From the NCBI GenBank assembly GCA_022563685.1, contig JADFMY010000007.1, forward strand, positions 1-52,565: DNA of 52,565 nucleotides, given 5' to 3'. A program made the position numbers and the translations under genes. Numbering within the stretch: the stretch's first letter is position 1; every line of letters begins with the position of its first letter. Origin of the DNA: Pseudomonadota bacterium. GTDB taxonomy: Bacteria; Pseudomonadota; Gammaproteobacteria; GCA-001735895. The notes beneath the pieces were generated by a model. That model saw only the letters and a list, made by a program, of their open reading frames with translations, searched no databases and had not been told where the DNA came from. Below, piece by piece: positions 19,237 to 29,837 of the stretch.

Positions 19237-20895
19237 TCAGGACTTATTTTCTTCGCGTTCGCGCAATTCGATGCGTCGGACTTTTCCGGTGGTAGTCATC
19301 GGCAACTCCTTGATGAATTCGATCTCTCGCGGATACTCGTGCGCCGAGAGCCTTTCGCGAACTACCTGTTGAATTTCTTTGCCCAGGTTTTCATCCGGCT
19401 CGTAGCCCGTGCTCAGGACGATATAAGCTTTGACGATTTGACCACGCAACTCGTCGGGTTTTCCGATCACCGCAGCCTGCGACACCGCTGGATGTTTGAG
19501 CAATGAATCTTCTACTTCACCCGGTCCGATGCGATATCCAGCGCTGGAAATCACATCATCTTTACGCCCGACGAACCATAGAAATCCATCTTCGTCCCGG
19601 TATCCTACATCGCCGGTGCGAAACCAGTTGCCACTGAACTTCGCCCTGGTAGCCTCTGCGTTATTCCAGTATCCAATAAACCGTACCGGATCGTCACCCC
19701 ATGCGGCCAGTTCTCCCTGCTCTCCCGTAGCCACTACCTGACCCTCGTCATCAATTATATCAACGTGGTGACCCGGATAGGGTTTACCCATCGAACCCGG
19801 CTTCGGCTCCATGATGGCGGAGCAATTCCCGACCAGATAATTGAATTCAGTCTGGCCCCACATTTCGTTAATAGTAATTCCGAATGCGTCCCGCCCCCAG
19901 TGAATCAACTCCGCACCGACCTGCTCACCGGCACTCATCACCGCGCGCAACTTTATTTGGTAGCGCTCCCTGATATTCGGAATCGAACGCAGCATTCTTA
20001 ATGCGGTGGGCGGAATGAATGCATTGGTGACTGCATACTTACCCATGAGCTGGCTCACGCGTTCAGGGTCAAAGCCGCCACCTTCGTAAGCGAGCACAGG
20101 CATGCCGTAATTGAGGCTCGGCAACAGGGCATCCCACAGGCCCCCGGTCCAGGCCCAGTCTGCCGGTGTCCAGAACACGTCCCCCTGTTTTGGAAAGAAA
20201 TTCTGCGACATTTCAAAACCGGTAAAATTACCGATCACCGCACGGTGCGCCACGAGCGCCCCTTTCGGTGGTCCCGTGGTTCCCGAGGTATAGATTAAAC
20301 ACGCAGGGTCGTCAGCACCGGTATCGACAATTTGCAGGCAATCAGAAGATCGCTCCAGTAACTGCCAGAATTCACTCGATTTTTCACCGATGTTACAACC
20401 GATCAGTTTCTGCAGAGCGGGCAGCTCGGGCATTAAGTCACGCAAGGTATCGTATTTACTCGCGTCCGTTATTGCGACTCGGGCAGAACTATCGCGCAGG
20501 CGATATTCGAGCGCTTCGGGGCCAAACAACACTGCAAGCGGTAAAGCCACAGCACCCAACTTATAAATCGCGAGGTGCGCGATGACAGTCTCGATACGTT
20601 GCGATAGCACTATTGCGACGCGATCACCGCGTAAAACTCCAGATCCCTTCAGCGAATTAGCAAACCGATCCGACCAGGTTTTCAATTGTGCAAAGGTATA
20701 GCTTGCAGTCACCCCTTGTGCATTTTCGTAATAAATTGCAATTCGCCCCGGGTCCGACTGGTGGCGTTCGCAAACCTGATGTGCGATATTCAAACGATTT
20801 GGAATCGACCATCGGAAACCAGATCGAATGACATCAAAATCGGTCATAGCAGGGTCGATGAGACGCACTTTAGCTCCGTTTATTTTATTATTCAC
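19237..20895 (-). CDS. Acyl-CoA synthetase (AMP-forming)
   Basis: 'LIYTSGTTGPPKGALVAHRA', 'NEMWGQTEFNYLVGN', 'GRKDDVISSAGYRIGPGEVE', 'PMTTTGKVRR'. Confidence 0.93.
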   Translation of the reverse strand: MNNKINGAKVRLIDPAMTDFDVIRSGFRWSIPNRLNIAHQVCERHQSDPGRIAIYYENAQGVTASYTFAQLKTWSDRFANSLKGSGVLRGDRVAIVLSQRIETVIAHLAIYKLGAVALPLAVLFGPEALEYRLRDSSARVAITDASKYDTLRDLMPELPALQKLIGCNIGEKSSEFWQLLERSSDCLQIVDTGADDPACLIYTSGTTGPPKGALVAHRAVIGNFTGFEMSQNFFPKQGDVFWTPADWAWTGGLWDALLPSLNYGMPVLAYEGGGFDPERVSQLMGKYAVTNAFIPPTALRMLRSIPNIRERYQIKLRAVMSAGEQVGAELIHWGRDAFGITINEMWGQTEFNYLVGNCSAIMEPKPGSMGKPYPGHHVDIIDDEGQVVATGEQGELAAWGDDPVRFIGYWNNAEATRAKFSGNWFRTGDVGYRDEDGFLWFVGRKDDVISSAGYRIGPGEVEDSLLKHPAVSQAAVIGKPDELRGQIVKAYIVLSTGYEPDENLGKEIQQVVRERLSAHEYPREIEFIKELPMTTTGKVRRIELREREENKS

Positions 20896-21200
20896 CTATC
20901 ATAACGCATCGCTATACGAAGAATATATCGGTCTTCGACAGGCGAGTTTTATCGACAGTCCGGCGGATTTAATGTACAAATTCCACTGTATGCCGTAAGC
21001 CTCTGATTAGAGTGTAAATTCTAACTATTTCTCATTTTAGACTAGAGGGCCGCTAATGGTGTAAACTCCAGGTATTGTGTACTTTATTTGTTACCTGAAT
21101 ATAGCGCTGGACCGTATCCACAGCGAACAGGAGAAATGGCGATGGGCACCAAAAACAAGGTTGGCCTAACAGGTCGTCTTCACTCTAGTAGGTTAGCATC

Positions 21201-22901
21201 ATGAACAGAATAGACGAGTGGACACAGTTTATTTCGAAGTGTCTGAAATCGGAAACCGAGCTACTCGGTATACAGGCCAAACATGATATTTACGAGGACG
21301 CCGCAAGGGCAACATTTATTCGCGTAGTGCTCGAACAATTTTTACCCGGCAGCTTTGCCGTCGGTTCGGGGCGGGTGATCGATGCATCGGGCAACAGTTC
21401 CAACGAGCTGGATATCGTTATCTACCGGCGTGATTTTCCCCAACTGAATCTACCCGGCAGCGCCAATGTGTTCCTTTACGAAAGTGTATTGGCAACCATC
21501 GAAGTCAAAACAAAATTGATGCGAAAAACATTTTTCGATGCCATGGATAACTGCGCCTCAATGGGCGAGCTTAATCCAGCGGTTAACCCTGTCGCGTTAC
21601 GCAAACTCGCCTTAAGAAATAAACTGGTTCTGGATGAAAATAATGAATATGTGCACGAAGACCCGCTGAGAACAGCACGGTTTAACCTGATCGGGCGACC
21701 ACCATCTTTTGTTTATGCCTTTAGCGGATATCAAACGAGTCTAAAACAACTCAAGGAAAACATCGATTTGTGGATAGACCATCGGCGTAAAAAAGATCTG
21801 AACTACGAAATGAAATCTTTCCCTTCAATGATTGCTACCCAGGGATGTTTTGCCTGGCGAAACGCAGCGCCTTTTGCGATCAAGAAGAATTTTATGCTCG
21901 GCCTGGGCAATGACAGCACGCCAGTGCGCCTGATCATATTACAATTAATGAATGCACTGAATCGACGCCTGCGCGGCACGAATGACAATTCCGGGATGAA
22001 TCTTAATCTCGACGCCTACATCAGTCATATAGATCCGCCCAAATTCACCTCCAGCTGTGGCAAGGTGATCAACCCACGTGCAACTACATCAACCATAACA
22101 CCGACAGTAAAAGAAAGAGTTTCGGCACCCGTGGAAAAGAAAACCGATCCGGTCCCGGTAGAAAAGATAGCTATTCCCGACCCGGTAGATAAGAAAACCG
22201 ATCCGGTCCCGGTAGAAATGAAAGCCGATCCGGACCCGGTAGAAAAGATAGCTATTCCCGACCCGGTAGAAAAGAAGACTGTTTCGCAACCGGCAGCTGA
22301 GAAAGCCGACCCGACTCCAGCAGAAATGGAACTGGTTCCCATAACAGCAGAGAAAACAACCGAGGATCCTTCCAAATTAGAGACCTACGCAGTTTTCAAA
22401 CCTCCACCAGCACCCGAAAAGGAGCCCGTTCAGACGGCAGCCCTGGAGACTAAAGCAACATCTGGTTCAGACCCGGCACCTGGAGAAAATGCGACTGGCG
22501 GATCTGCATTTATTGAACCGGAAACGGCTCAACCAGAATTTATTAAAACGGAAATCATTGAACCAGAATCCGAATCGGGAATAGATCTCAAGACAAAGCC
22601 GGACTCGGATGAGGACCCCTTTGAGTCTACTATTGTAATGCCTTCGGTTGACGCTCAAAAAATCTTAAAACCAGCAGTTGAATCGAAACCCGAACCTGAG
22701 CTAGACGACATACCTGAGCTCGAAATGAATTCATTTTCAAAAACGATTCGAATGCCTACTCACGAACTGGAAAAAATTTCATCACCAAAAAAAGCGACTG
22801 AATCGGAACCGACGAAGAATTCGAAGCCCCCGGCAGTAAATGGTCAGGGGCATGTGCCCGAGCCGGACCCTGACCCTTATAGTCGGACCATTCCACAATA
22901 A
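21201..22901 (+). CDS. DUF6602-like / putative PD-(D/E)XK nuclease-fold protein with low-complexity Pro/Glu tail
   Basis: N-terminal 'SNELDIVIYRRDFPQ...SVLATIEVKTKL' (D-x-ExK); C-terminal half is imperfect DPVPVEKK-type repeats. Confidence 0.6.
   Translation: MNRIDEWTQFISKCLKSETELLGIQAKHDIYEDAARATFIRVVLEQFLPGSFAVGSGRVIDASGNSSNELDIVIYRRDFPQLNLPGSANVFLYESVLATIEVKTKLMRKTFFDAMDNCASMGELNPAVNPVALRKLALRNKLVLDENNEYVHEDPLRTARFNLIGRPPSFVYAFSGYQTSLKQLKENIDLWIDHRRKKDLNYEMKSFPSMIATQGCFAWRNAAPFAIKKNFMLGLGNDSTPVRLIILQLMNALNRRLRGTNDNSGMNLNLDAYISHIDPPKFTSSCGKVINPRATTSTITPTVKERVSAPVEKKTDPVPVEKIAIPDPVDKKTDPVPVEMKADPDPVEKIAIPDPVEKKTVSQPAAEKADPTPAEMELVPITAEKTTEDPSKLETYAVFKPPPAPEKEPVQTAALETKATSGSDPAPGENATGGSAFIEPETAQPEFIKTEIIEPESESGIDLKTKPDSDEDPFESTIVMPSVDAQKILKPAVESKPEPELDDIPELEMNSFSKTIRMPTHELEKISSPKKATESEPTKNSKPPAVNGQGHVPEPDPDPYSRTIPQ
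22126..22290 (+). repeat. Imperfect coding tandem repeat (Asp-Pro-Val-Glu-Lys rich)
   Basis: 'gaaaagatagctattcccgacccggtaga' occurs at 22161 and 22242 (81-bp period), with related shorter units. Confidence 0.85.
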
Positions 22902-22944
22902 GTTGTACGCCCCGGTCGATAGCCTTGACCGGAGTCAGCACCGG

Positions 22945-23760
22945 CTAGCAGGAATTGTGGTGCTTCAGCAATATTTGCTGAAAGTTTCGCAATTTCACTG
23001 CATGATTGGTAAAAATCCAGGTTATCCCTCGATTTAATTCCCGGTAAAAACAATGGCGCGAGCGCACAAAGCCAGTGCCGGTTTTCTGGTCGACATCCCC
23101 GTGTTGTCGAACCAGTTTATTGTTAACCAACAGATATTGCCCACTAATTCCCGCGTAATTTTCACGCATGGCCAGGTCACTCAATTCCCTGATATTAAAT
23201 TTAGCGACCGGTAGCAAGGCATTTTTTGGAACAAAATTCACCAAACTGAAGATATCCGGATTCAATGCCAGCAGATGAAAATCCTTTGAGGGCGTCAGCG
23301 GCGAAAACAGTTTCTGCAGACAATCCCGTTGGTGTTGGGGATTGGGAAATAATTCTTCCTTGATCTCCGCCATCAGGTGTATTTTCCCTCCGTACCTTTC
23401 AATCACCTGCGTCAGGGTCGGAATTCGCGGAACTCGCGATTGCAGTTCGGCCAGTGAAACCTGGCTGAGGGTCAAACGCTCGCCGAACACGCGTTCGCAG
23501 TCGGGATCGTGGATGATCACCGGCTGCAGGTCTGCGGTCCAGCGGATATCGAATTCGATACCCCAGATGCCATGCTGCAATACCCGATCAAATGCCGCAA
23601 GCGTGTTTTCTTTTATGCCCTCTCCGCCGTGCTCCCCCCGGTGCGAAACAATTTTACAATTCTTCACGGTTTCCAGATCCGGCTCTGCCTGCGGTAGCAC
23701 CGCATAAATACCATCGATCATTAGCTGTAGATGGTTTTCGATGTGATCTTTAAGACTCAT
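22945..23760 (-). CDS. Glycerophosphodiester phosphodiesterase family protein
   Basis: 'IVSHRGEHGGEGIKENTLAAFDRVLQHGIWGIEFDIRWTADLQPVIIHDPD'. Confidence 0.88.
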   Translation of the reverse strand: MSLKDHIENHLQLMIDGIYAVLPQAEPDLETVKNCKIVSHRGEHGGEGIKENTLAAFDRVLQHGIWGIEFDIRWTADLQPVIIHDPDCERVFGERLTLSQVSLAELQSRVPRIPTLTQVIERYGGKIHLMAEIKEELFPNPQHQRDCLQKLFSPLTPSKDFHLLALNPDIFSLVNFVPKNALLPVAKFNIRELSDLAMRENYAGISGQYLLVNNKLVRQHGDVDQKTGTGFVRSRHCFYRELNRGITWIFTNHAVKLRNFQQILLKHHNSC

Positions 23761-23812
23761 GTGGGCATGATTAACGCGATTATTTTTTATAAGGGTCAGT
23801 GTCGTTTGCTTA

Positions 23813-24667
23813 CTATGACTTTCGAAATTCAAGAGACACATCATCGTTAAAGCTGTCAAGCGCCTCGACTACCTCTTCCAGTACCGGGCCACAGTCCTGT
23901 TCGATCTTCATCGAGAAAATATCATCCGCTCGTGTGACGCCACGGTTAATCGCGACGATTGGTATCTCGTTTTCATGAGCACGGCGTGCAAATCGGTAAC
24001 CCGAGTAAACCATCAGCGAGGAACCGGCAATCAGCATCGCATCGGCCCTGTCCAGCGCATCAAAACAGGCCTCCACCCGCTGCGATGGAACACTTTCGCC
24101 GTAAAAAACCACATCCGGTTTCAAAATCCCGCCGCAACGCTCGCACTGTGGAATTTCAATTTGGGAAAAATCAATCGCCTCCAGTTGCGCTTCGCCATCA
24201 GGGGCGGGAATCGAGGTAATATTCTCGAGTACCGGATTATTGCGCATCAGGTAATGCTGGACCTTCTCCCGCGTGACCCTGGCCGAGCAATCGAGACAGA
24301 CCACCTGGTCAAGCGTCCCATGCAAAGCGACCACCCGACGGCTGCCTGCCCGCTGGTGTAGTTGATCAACGTTCTGAGTGATTAATAGCGACACCTTACC
24401 CAGTGTTTCGAGACGCGCCAGAGCGGCATGCGCTTTATTGGGAGTGGCTGCCTTAAATCGCTCTCGCCCAAGCGCTGAACGGGCCCAGTAACGACGTCTC
24501 GAAGTTTGACTACTGATAAAGTCCTGATATTCCATCGGCCGGCTATGCTTCCAGGCACCGTTTTCATCGCGATAGTCAGGAAGCCCGGACGCAGTACTCA
24601 CCCCGGCGCCCGTCAGCACCACCACCTGATTATGGTTTTTAAATAAATCGAATAGTGTGGAAAACAT
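23813..24667 (-). CDS. Sir2-family NAD-dependent deacylase
   Basis: 'VVLTGAGVSTASGLPDYRDENGAWK', 'ITQNVDQLHQRAGSRRVVALHGTL', Cys pairs CLDC/CERC, 'LKPDVVFYGESVP'. Confidence 0.95.
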   Translation of the reverse strand: MFSTLFDLFKNHNQVVVLTGAGVSTASGLPDYRDENGAWKHSRPMEYQDFISSQTSRRRYWARSALGRERFKAATPNKAHAALARLETLGKVSLLITQNVDQLHQRAGSRRVVALHGTLDQVVCLDCSARVTREKVQHYLMRNNPVLENITSIPAPDGEAQLEAIDFSQIEIPQCERCGGILKPDVVFYGESVPSQRVEACFDALDRADAMLIAGSSLMVYSGYRFARRAHENEIPIVAINRGVTRADDIFSMKIEQDCGPVLEEVVEALDSFNDDVSLEFRKS

Positions 24668-25064
24668 GGGTTGCCAAATAAAGTTTCACCAGCCTTTACG
24701 TTTCATGCGAATAAGCTAGCAAACTAGCACAAGAAAATCACGCATTTAAATACGGCAAGTGTAAGCAGCGACTGGCTTCGAATCGAGGATAAATCAGGTC
24801 GAGTTACGCTCACGAATTGACTGATGATACAAATAGTCGGATCTGGCACCAGGATTCCTGGAATTCCAGCCTAATTGGCGCTATTACCAAAAAAGTGGTC
24901 GCAATTCGTCTGCTTATTGAACCCGGGTATTATTTATCCTCTACTCGCCACTCATCTGCAATCAAGTTGTATCTTAGGCACCAAAATAATCTCTTAGCTA
25001 TTTTAGGAACCCAAAAAACAGTGTTTAATACATCCATCAATACCTGCATTGAGGCCAGCACACG

Positions 25065-26360
25065 ATGCCACTCGAAGAATTAAATTTTCCAGCGGGTAGC
25101 CATTTGCTGGCTGGCTGGCAGGCAAAAGATGCGCAGGCAATTGAACGTCTAAAGGATATTTTTGATGCCACTATAAAGGGGCGTTACGACGAAGTTTTCA
25201 AGTGGCCAGCCCCGCAACATGCGGTCCATATCTCGGGTCCCGTAGATCTGATGACGCTAACGATGATGCATCAGCTATATGGTCTGACATCTGCAGAATT
25301 TTACAAGGAGGACCCCGAGCGTTATGTGCGTACAACGTTAATGGTTCTCAGGTTACTGGGTATGCCCAAGCTTTATCTGAGTTGGCCGGTTTATGGATTT
25401 ACCGCGGAAGCCCTGGGCCAGGCCATGATATATTCGGATCAATATTCCCCCGGCACTGACCCGGAAAAAACATTAGTCGATTCCGACAACTGGCAAGATG
25501 TCGCAGCACCCGATATGAACACGGGCATCCCCAGGCTGCTCGATGAGACTTTAGCCTGTTATCAGGGTTTAACGGGGTTTAACCCCGTATTACATTTATC
25601 GGCACCCTATAGCCTTGCGGCAGATATTTATGGGCAGGAACCACTCATCACTGCCCTGACTTGTGAGCCCGAATTTGTTAATAGATTCCTTGATCACCTG
25701 GCGGACACCGTCCTCAAACCCTGGATGGATCATTTTTTCAACCAGTTCCCCGACGGCTGGGTTGAACTCTCCGATGCTTCAGGATCGCCTTTTTTTATTG
25801 GTCCGGGAAACTGTAAAAATATAGCTATCCGGTCAATTCAACGGCTTGTCGATGGAAACCCCTGGGGGAAACGTGTCTATATTGCCAACTACCGTGGCGA
25901 CTATGTGACCCAGGCTAACAAGCGAGAGTCTCCTTCAACGAGGCGCCGGAGTCCTGCCAAAAGTGCCTCCGAACAGGTGGATCTGGCTGAATTATTTGAA
26001 ATAAAAAATAGCGTGTGCCGTGATTTTGTGATTCGTCTCGCCGATGATCGAATACCTGTGTCCTTTTACGTGGAGCAAGCGATTAAATGCAATATTCCAC
26101 TGTTTTTAGGCATCGGTGCTACCCAGATCGACCGCAACAGCATTGCTGATCTGGAGATTGCAAAACAGGATATCAAGGCAATTTCCAGTGAGTATGTAGA
26201 AGCGATTAAAACGGTTGCCAGATCCATCGCGAACAACGGTTATGACATAAGGGTGCCTCCCTGGCCAGGCACGGTTTATTTTGAAGACATCAGCTCTGAG
26301 TCCAGCTTTGACTTAATCGAAATTATCGTGGATACCTCACTCAAGCAAGGTACTCTGTAA
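25065..26360 (+). CDS. Uroporphyrinogen decarboxylase-like (MtaA/CmuA-type) methyltransferase
   Basis: UroD-fold pattern 'HLSAPYSLAADIYGQEPLITALTCEPEFVNRFLDHLAD', 'VELSDASGSPFFIGP'. Confidence 0.6.
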   Translation: MPLEELNFPAGSHLLAGWQAKDAQAIERLKDIFDATIKGRYDEVFKWPAPQHAVHISGPVDLMTLTMMHQLYGLTSAEFYKEDPERYVRTTLMVLRLLGMPKLYLSWPVYGFTAEALGQAMIYSDQYSPGTDPEKTLVDSDNWQDVAAPDMNTGIPRLLDETLACYQGLTGFNPVLHLSAPYSLAADIYGQEPLITALTCEPEFVNRFLDHLADTVLKPWMDHFFNQFPDGWVELSDASGSPFFIGPGNCKNIAIRSIQRLVDGNPWGKRVYIANYRGDYVTQANKRESPSTRRRSPAKSASEQVDLAELFEIKNSVCRDFVIRLADDRIPVSFYVEQAIKCNIPLFLGIGATQIDRNSIADLEIAKQDIKAISSEYVEAIKTVARSIANNGYDIRVPPWPGTVYFEDISSESSFDLIEIIVDTSLKQGTL

Positions 26361-26532
26361 GTTTGAACTAGTGCATTTCCTGCTCCCACTACCAGCTACC
26401 TGGTAGCTATCTCCGGTATCGCCGAGAACGGGTATGAGTATTGATCCGGGCTCGCGTAGTCAGCATTAGTGTCGAAGCTGTGGTATATACACCCATAAGC
26501 GAGAAAAATATCATTAATCCAGCCATCAGCGG

Positions 26533-26889
26533 TTAAAATCCCAGGATCAGCAGCCAGTAAGCCGCGGCTAGCGTGCAAAGCAACGTCAGCCCGTAGCAAA
26601 ACAATTTGGCTACCATGCCCGCGTGAACGCCAAAGTCGTGCAACAGGTGGAAAATGCGCAGCGCCGCGTGCCACAGGAACAGCACGATGACGGCAAATAC
26701 GATGATCTTGCCCAGCCAGTGTTGCGCGAATCCCAGCATGCGCTGATACTGCATCAGGTCCTGCGATACCAGGATTGCCAGGGGCACCCCGATCCCCGTG
26801 ACGAAAACGAGTGCCGCGCCGATCAGTGCCGAAAGCATGCCGCCAGCGCCGAACAATGACCAGAAAATTGGATCGTGGGAGCGTTTCAT
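26533..26889 (-). CDS. frdD: Fumarate reductase membrane subunit D
   Basis: MKRSHDPIFWSLFGAGGMLSALIGA..., downstream of frdC with overlapping ends; start internal to the listed ORF. Confidence 0.85.
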   Translation of the reverse strand: MKRSHDPIFWSLFGAGGMLSALIGAALVFVTGIGVPLAILVSQDLMQYQRMLGFAQHWLGKIIVFAVIVLFLWHAALRIFHLLHDFGVHAGMVAKLFCYGLTLLCTLAAAYWLLILGF

Positions 26890-27296
26890 GGCTTCAACCC
26901 GGAAAGAATGACCAGAACCAGCAGGTTCAGCACTACCGACACCGCCACTCCTGCCCAGGTAATGGCTGACTGGGGCACTTTCGCACCGCGCAAATAGAAC
27001 GTCGGCAGGGTCTTGGGCATAATCTTGAACCAGCTCCACGAGTGGTAGATAAAGACCAGCAGTATCAGGACGTGCAAGCCCACGGACAACGGGCTCTTCA
27101 ATGCGTCCAGCCAACCGTTATAGGCTGCTTCACCCTGGCTGAGGCGAAACAGTCCGACCAGCAGTATCAATGCATAGATGGCGACCAGGACCGAGGTCGC
27201 TTCCATCACCAGGTAGCGAATAAAATAGGGATCTCTTTTCCACCATCTGTCCATCGACCGGATGTAAGGTCGCCGCTTGTCTGTTGACTCGTTCAT
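26886..27296 (-). CDS. frdC: Fumarate reductase membrane subunit C
   Basis: 'RRPYIRSMDRWWKRDPYFIRYLVMEATSVLVAIYALILLVGLFRL'. Confidence 0.88.
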   Translation of the reverse strand: MNESTDKRRPYIRSMDRWWKRDPYFIRYLVMEATSVLVAIYALILLVGLFRLSQGEAAYNGWLDALKSPLSVGLHVLILLVFIYHSWSWFKIMPKTLPTFYLRGAKVPQSAITWAGVAVSVVLNLLVLVILSGLKP

Positions 27297-28048
27297 TTTA
27301 CCGCTCCCCGGGGGCTGATAAACCTGAGGAAATAATCGATAGCGCTAGTTATCTTGTTTTGATTAATCGCGTTAGCCGGATCGACGTCCTTGGGACAGAC
27401 CTCGGAGCAGTAAGCCACCGCGCTGCACCCCCATATACCCTCATCCGAGTGCCCCAACTCCATACGTTCGGCTCGACCGCCATCCCGGGAATCGGCGTTG
27501 TAGCGATGCATTATCGCCAGAATTCCCGGCCCGGTGAATTTTGAATCCAGCCCGTACTGTGGGCAGGCCGAGTAACAGAGCATACAGTTGATACAGGTGC
27601 TGAACTGCCTGAACTTCTCCAGCTGCGCCGGTGACTGCAAATATTCTCCCTGCTCAAGTTCGCGCGCTTCTTTTGGAATGATATAGGGCTTGATGCTTTC
27701 CAGTTTGTTGATGAAATCCTCTATTACCACCACCAGATCGCGTTCGATCGGGAAGTGCTCAAGCGGCCCCACGCGCACCTTGTCCGGGTAGTAATGGCGC
27801 AGGAACGTCCTACAACCCAGCTTGGGCACGCCGTTGATCATCACGCCGCAACTGCCGCAGATCGCCATCCGGCATGACCATCTGAAACTGAGCGAGCTAT
27901 CCAGATCGTCCTTGATGAACTGCAGCCCCTGTAGCACCGACCAGTCATCGGTAAAGGGAACGGAATACGCCTGATAGAAGGGTTCCCGGTCCTGTTCGGG
28001 CCGATAGCGCAGGACTTCCACTCCGATTGTTTTTATGCTGTTAGCCAT
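27293..28048 (-). CDS. frdB: Fumarate reductase iron-sulfur subunit
   Basis: 'SFRWSCRMAICGSCGVMINGVPKLGC', 'CINCMLCYSACPQYG', 'CSAVAYCSEVCPKDVDP'. Confidence 0.93.
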   Translation of the reverse strand: MANSIKTIGVEVLRYRPEQDREPFYQAYSVPFTDDWSVLQGLQFIKDDLDSSLSFRWSCRMAICGSCGVMINGVPKLGCRTFLRHYYPDKVRVGPLEHFPIERDLVVVIEDFINKLESIKPYIIPKEARELEQGEYLQSPAQLEKFRQFSTCINCMLCYSACPQYGLDSKFTGPGILAIMHRYNADSRDGGRAERMELGHSDEGIWGCSAVAYCSEVCPKDVDPANAINQNKITSAIDYFLRFISPRGAVK

Positions 28049-29837
28049 TACCCGCTGCTTCCTTCTTTCTTTGCTCATCCGCCGCCACACCTGCCGCACC
28101 GTAGGCTCGTGGCCCGGGCCTGGACCTGGTGATGATCACGTCCTGGTATTCAATGCGCGGCGGCCCCTCGCCCGTGTAATAAGCGAGCGTATGCTTGAGG
28201 TAATTGACGTCGTCGCGCTGCTCATAGCCATCTAAGCGCTGGTGGGCCCCGCGCGATTCCTTGCGATTCAATGCCGAGTGAGCGACCACCTCGGCGACAT
28301 CCAGCAGGTAACCGACTTCAAGGGCTCCCAGCCAGTCGCTGTTCCAGACACTCGACTTGTCCTCAATGTTCAGGTTCTTGTAACGTTCCCTGAGTTCAGC
28401 GAGCTTGTCACAGGTCGCCTGCATTTCCGTGGCGCTGCGGTAGATGCCACAGCCGTTCTCCATGCTCCTGCCCATCTCTCTGCGTAGAACCGAGTGCTTT
28501 TCCTTGCCACTGGTCTTCGTAACCAGAGCCAGAGCCCTGTCTTCCGCAGCCCTGGCCTGTTTCTCCAACACTGTCGGATTGTCGTTTTGCACCGATCTGA
28601 CGAATTTCGCTGCCTCGACCCCCGCGAGCTTGCCGAACACGATAATGTCGACCAACGAATTGGAGCCTAGTCGGTTGGCCCCATGGATGCCGTTGCTTGC
28701 ACACTCGCCTGCAGCGTACAGGCCCGACAGGGGCGTTTCGGTCATGAGGTTGGCGTAGACGCCGCCCATGGTGTAATGGATGCCGGGCCGAACCGGTATG
28801 CACTCACGCGCCGGATCGATTCCCATGTACACTTCAGCCATCTCGTAGATCAAAGGTAAGCGCTCGCGTAACTTCTTCTCGCCGAGATGACGCAGATCCA
28901 GATGCACAACTTCTCCATGCGGCGTACTGATGGTCCGGCCCTTCCTTTCTTCGTGCCAGATGGCCTGGCTAAGACGATCGCGCGGGCCAAGCTCCATGAA
29001 CTTGTTGCGCGGTTTGTCTTCCGCAGGCCCCAGGCCATAATCCTGCAAAAAGCGATAGCCGTCTTTGTTGAGGAGGAATCCACCTTCGCCGCGACAGGCT
29101 TCTGTAAACAGCAGCCCGGTTCCCGGCATGCAGGTCGGGTGATACTGCATGAACTCCATGTCGCGAAGCGGCGCCCCGTGTCGATAGGCCATCGCCATAC
29201 CGTCACCCGTGACGATGCCGCCATTGGTATTCTCGCGAAATACCCTACCGGCCCCGCCGGTGCCGAGAATTACGGCCCTGGCCTGTATGAATGTGAACTT
29301 ACCGGTCGCAACCTCTATCGCCACTACGCCCTGGCAGCGGCCATCCTCGACAATGAGGTCGATGCAGAAGTATTCGTCGAAGCGTTTGATCGAGGGATAC
29401 TTCATCGAGGTCTGGAACAGGGTATGCAGCATGTGGAATCCACTCGTGTCGGCGGCAAACCAGGTGCGCTCGACCTTCATGCCACCAAAGGCGCGCACGT
29501 TGATGTGCCCGTCCGGCTTGCGGCTCCATGGACACCCCCAGTGTTCCAACTGGACCAGGTTTTCGGTGCAGTGGGCGACGAAATACTCGACCACATCCTG
29601 GTCGCACAGCCAGTCACCGCCGCTTACCGTGTCGTCGAAGTGATATTCCAGGCTGTCGTCGTCGCGTACGACGCCGGCGGCACCGCCTTCTGCAGCCACT
29701 GTATGGCTGCGCATCGGATAAACCTTCGAAATCATCGCCACTTTCAGGGAAGGGTCGGTTTCGGCAACAGCGATCGCCGCCCGCAGCCCCGTTCCACCAG
29801 CACCCACAATCACTACGTCAGCCTTGAATACTTCCAC
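28041..29837 (-). CDS. frdA: Fumarate reductase flavoprotein subunit
   Basis: 'VIVGAGGTGLRAAIA', 'RSHTVAAEGGAAGV', 'GIHGANRLGSNSLVDIIVFGKLAG'. Confidence 0.94.
   Translation of the reverse strand: MEVFKADVVIVGAGGTGLRAAIAVAETDPSLKVAMISKVYPMRSHTVAAEGGAAGVVRDDDSLEYHFDDTVSGGDWLCDQDVVEYFVAHCTENLVQLEHWGCPWSRKPDGHINVRAFGGMKVERTWFAADTSGFHMLHTLFQTSMKYPSIKRFDEYFCIDLIVEDGRCQGVVAIEVATGKFTFIQARAVILGTGGAGRVFRENTNGGIVTGDGMAMAYRHGAPLRDMEFMQYHPTCMPGTGLLFTEACRGEGGFLLNKDGYRFLQDYGLGPAEDKPRNKFMELGPRDRLSQAIWHEERKGRTISTPHGEVVHLDLRHLGEKKLRERLPLIYEMAEVYMGIDPARECIPVRPGIHYTMGGVYANLMTETPLSGLYAAGECASNGIHGANRLGSNSLVDIIVFGKLAGVEAAKFVRSVQNDNPTVLEKQARAAEDRALALVTKTSGKEKHSVLRREMGRSMENGCGIYRSATEMQATCDKLAELRERYKNLNIEDKSSVWNSDWLGALEVGYLLDVAEVVAHSALNRKESRGAHQRLDGYEQRDDVNYLKHTLAYYTGEGPPRIEYQDVIITRSRPGPRAYGAAGVAADEQRKKEAAGNG

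Noticed and set aside
22126-22290. Considered as a CRISPR-like repeat array
   Set aside because: Repeats are in frame, coding, imperfect, and lack unique spacers.
22025-22375. 116-aa minus-strand repetitive ORF (FSTGSGSAFIS...)
   Set aside because: Antisense translation of the DPVEKK coding repeat.
24817-25083. 88-aa ORF upstream of the UroD-like gene
   Set aside because: No recognisable domain, no clear ribosome site, overlaps the next start; likely non-coding.
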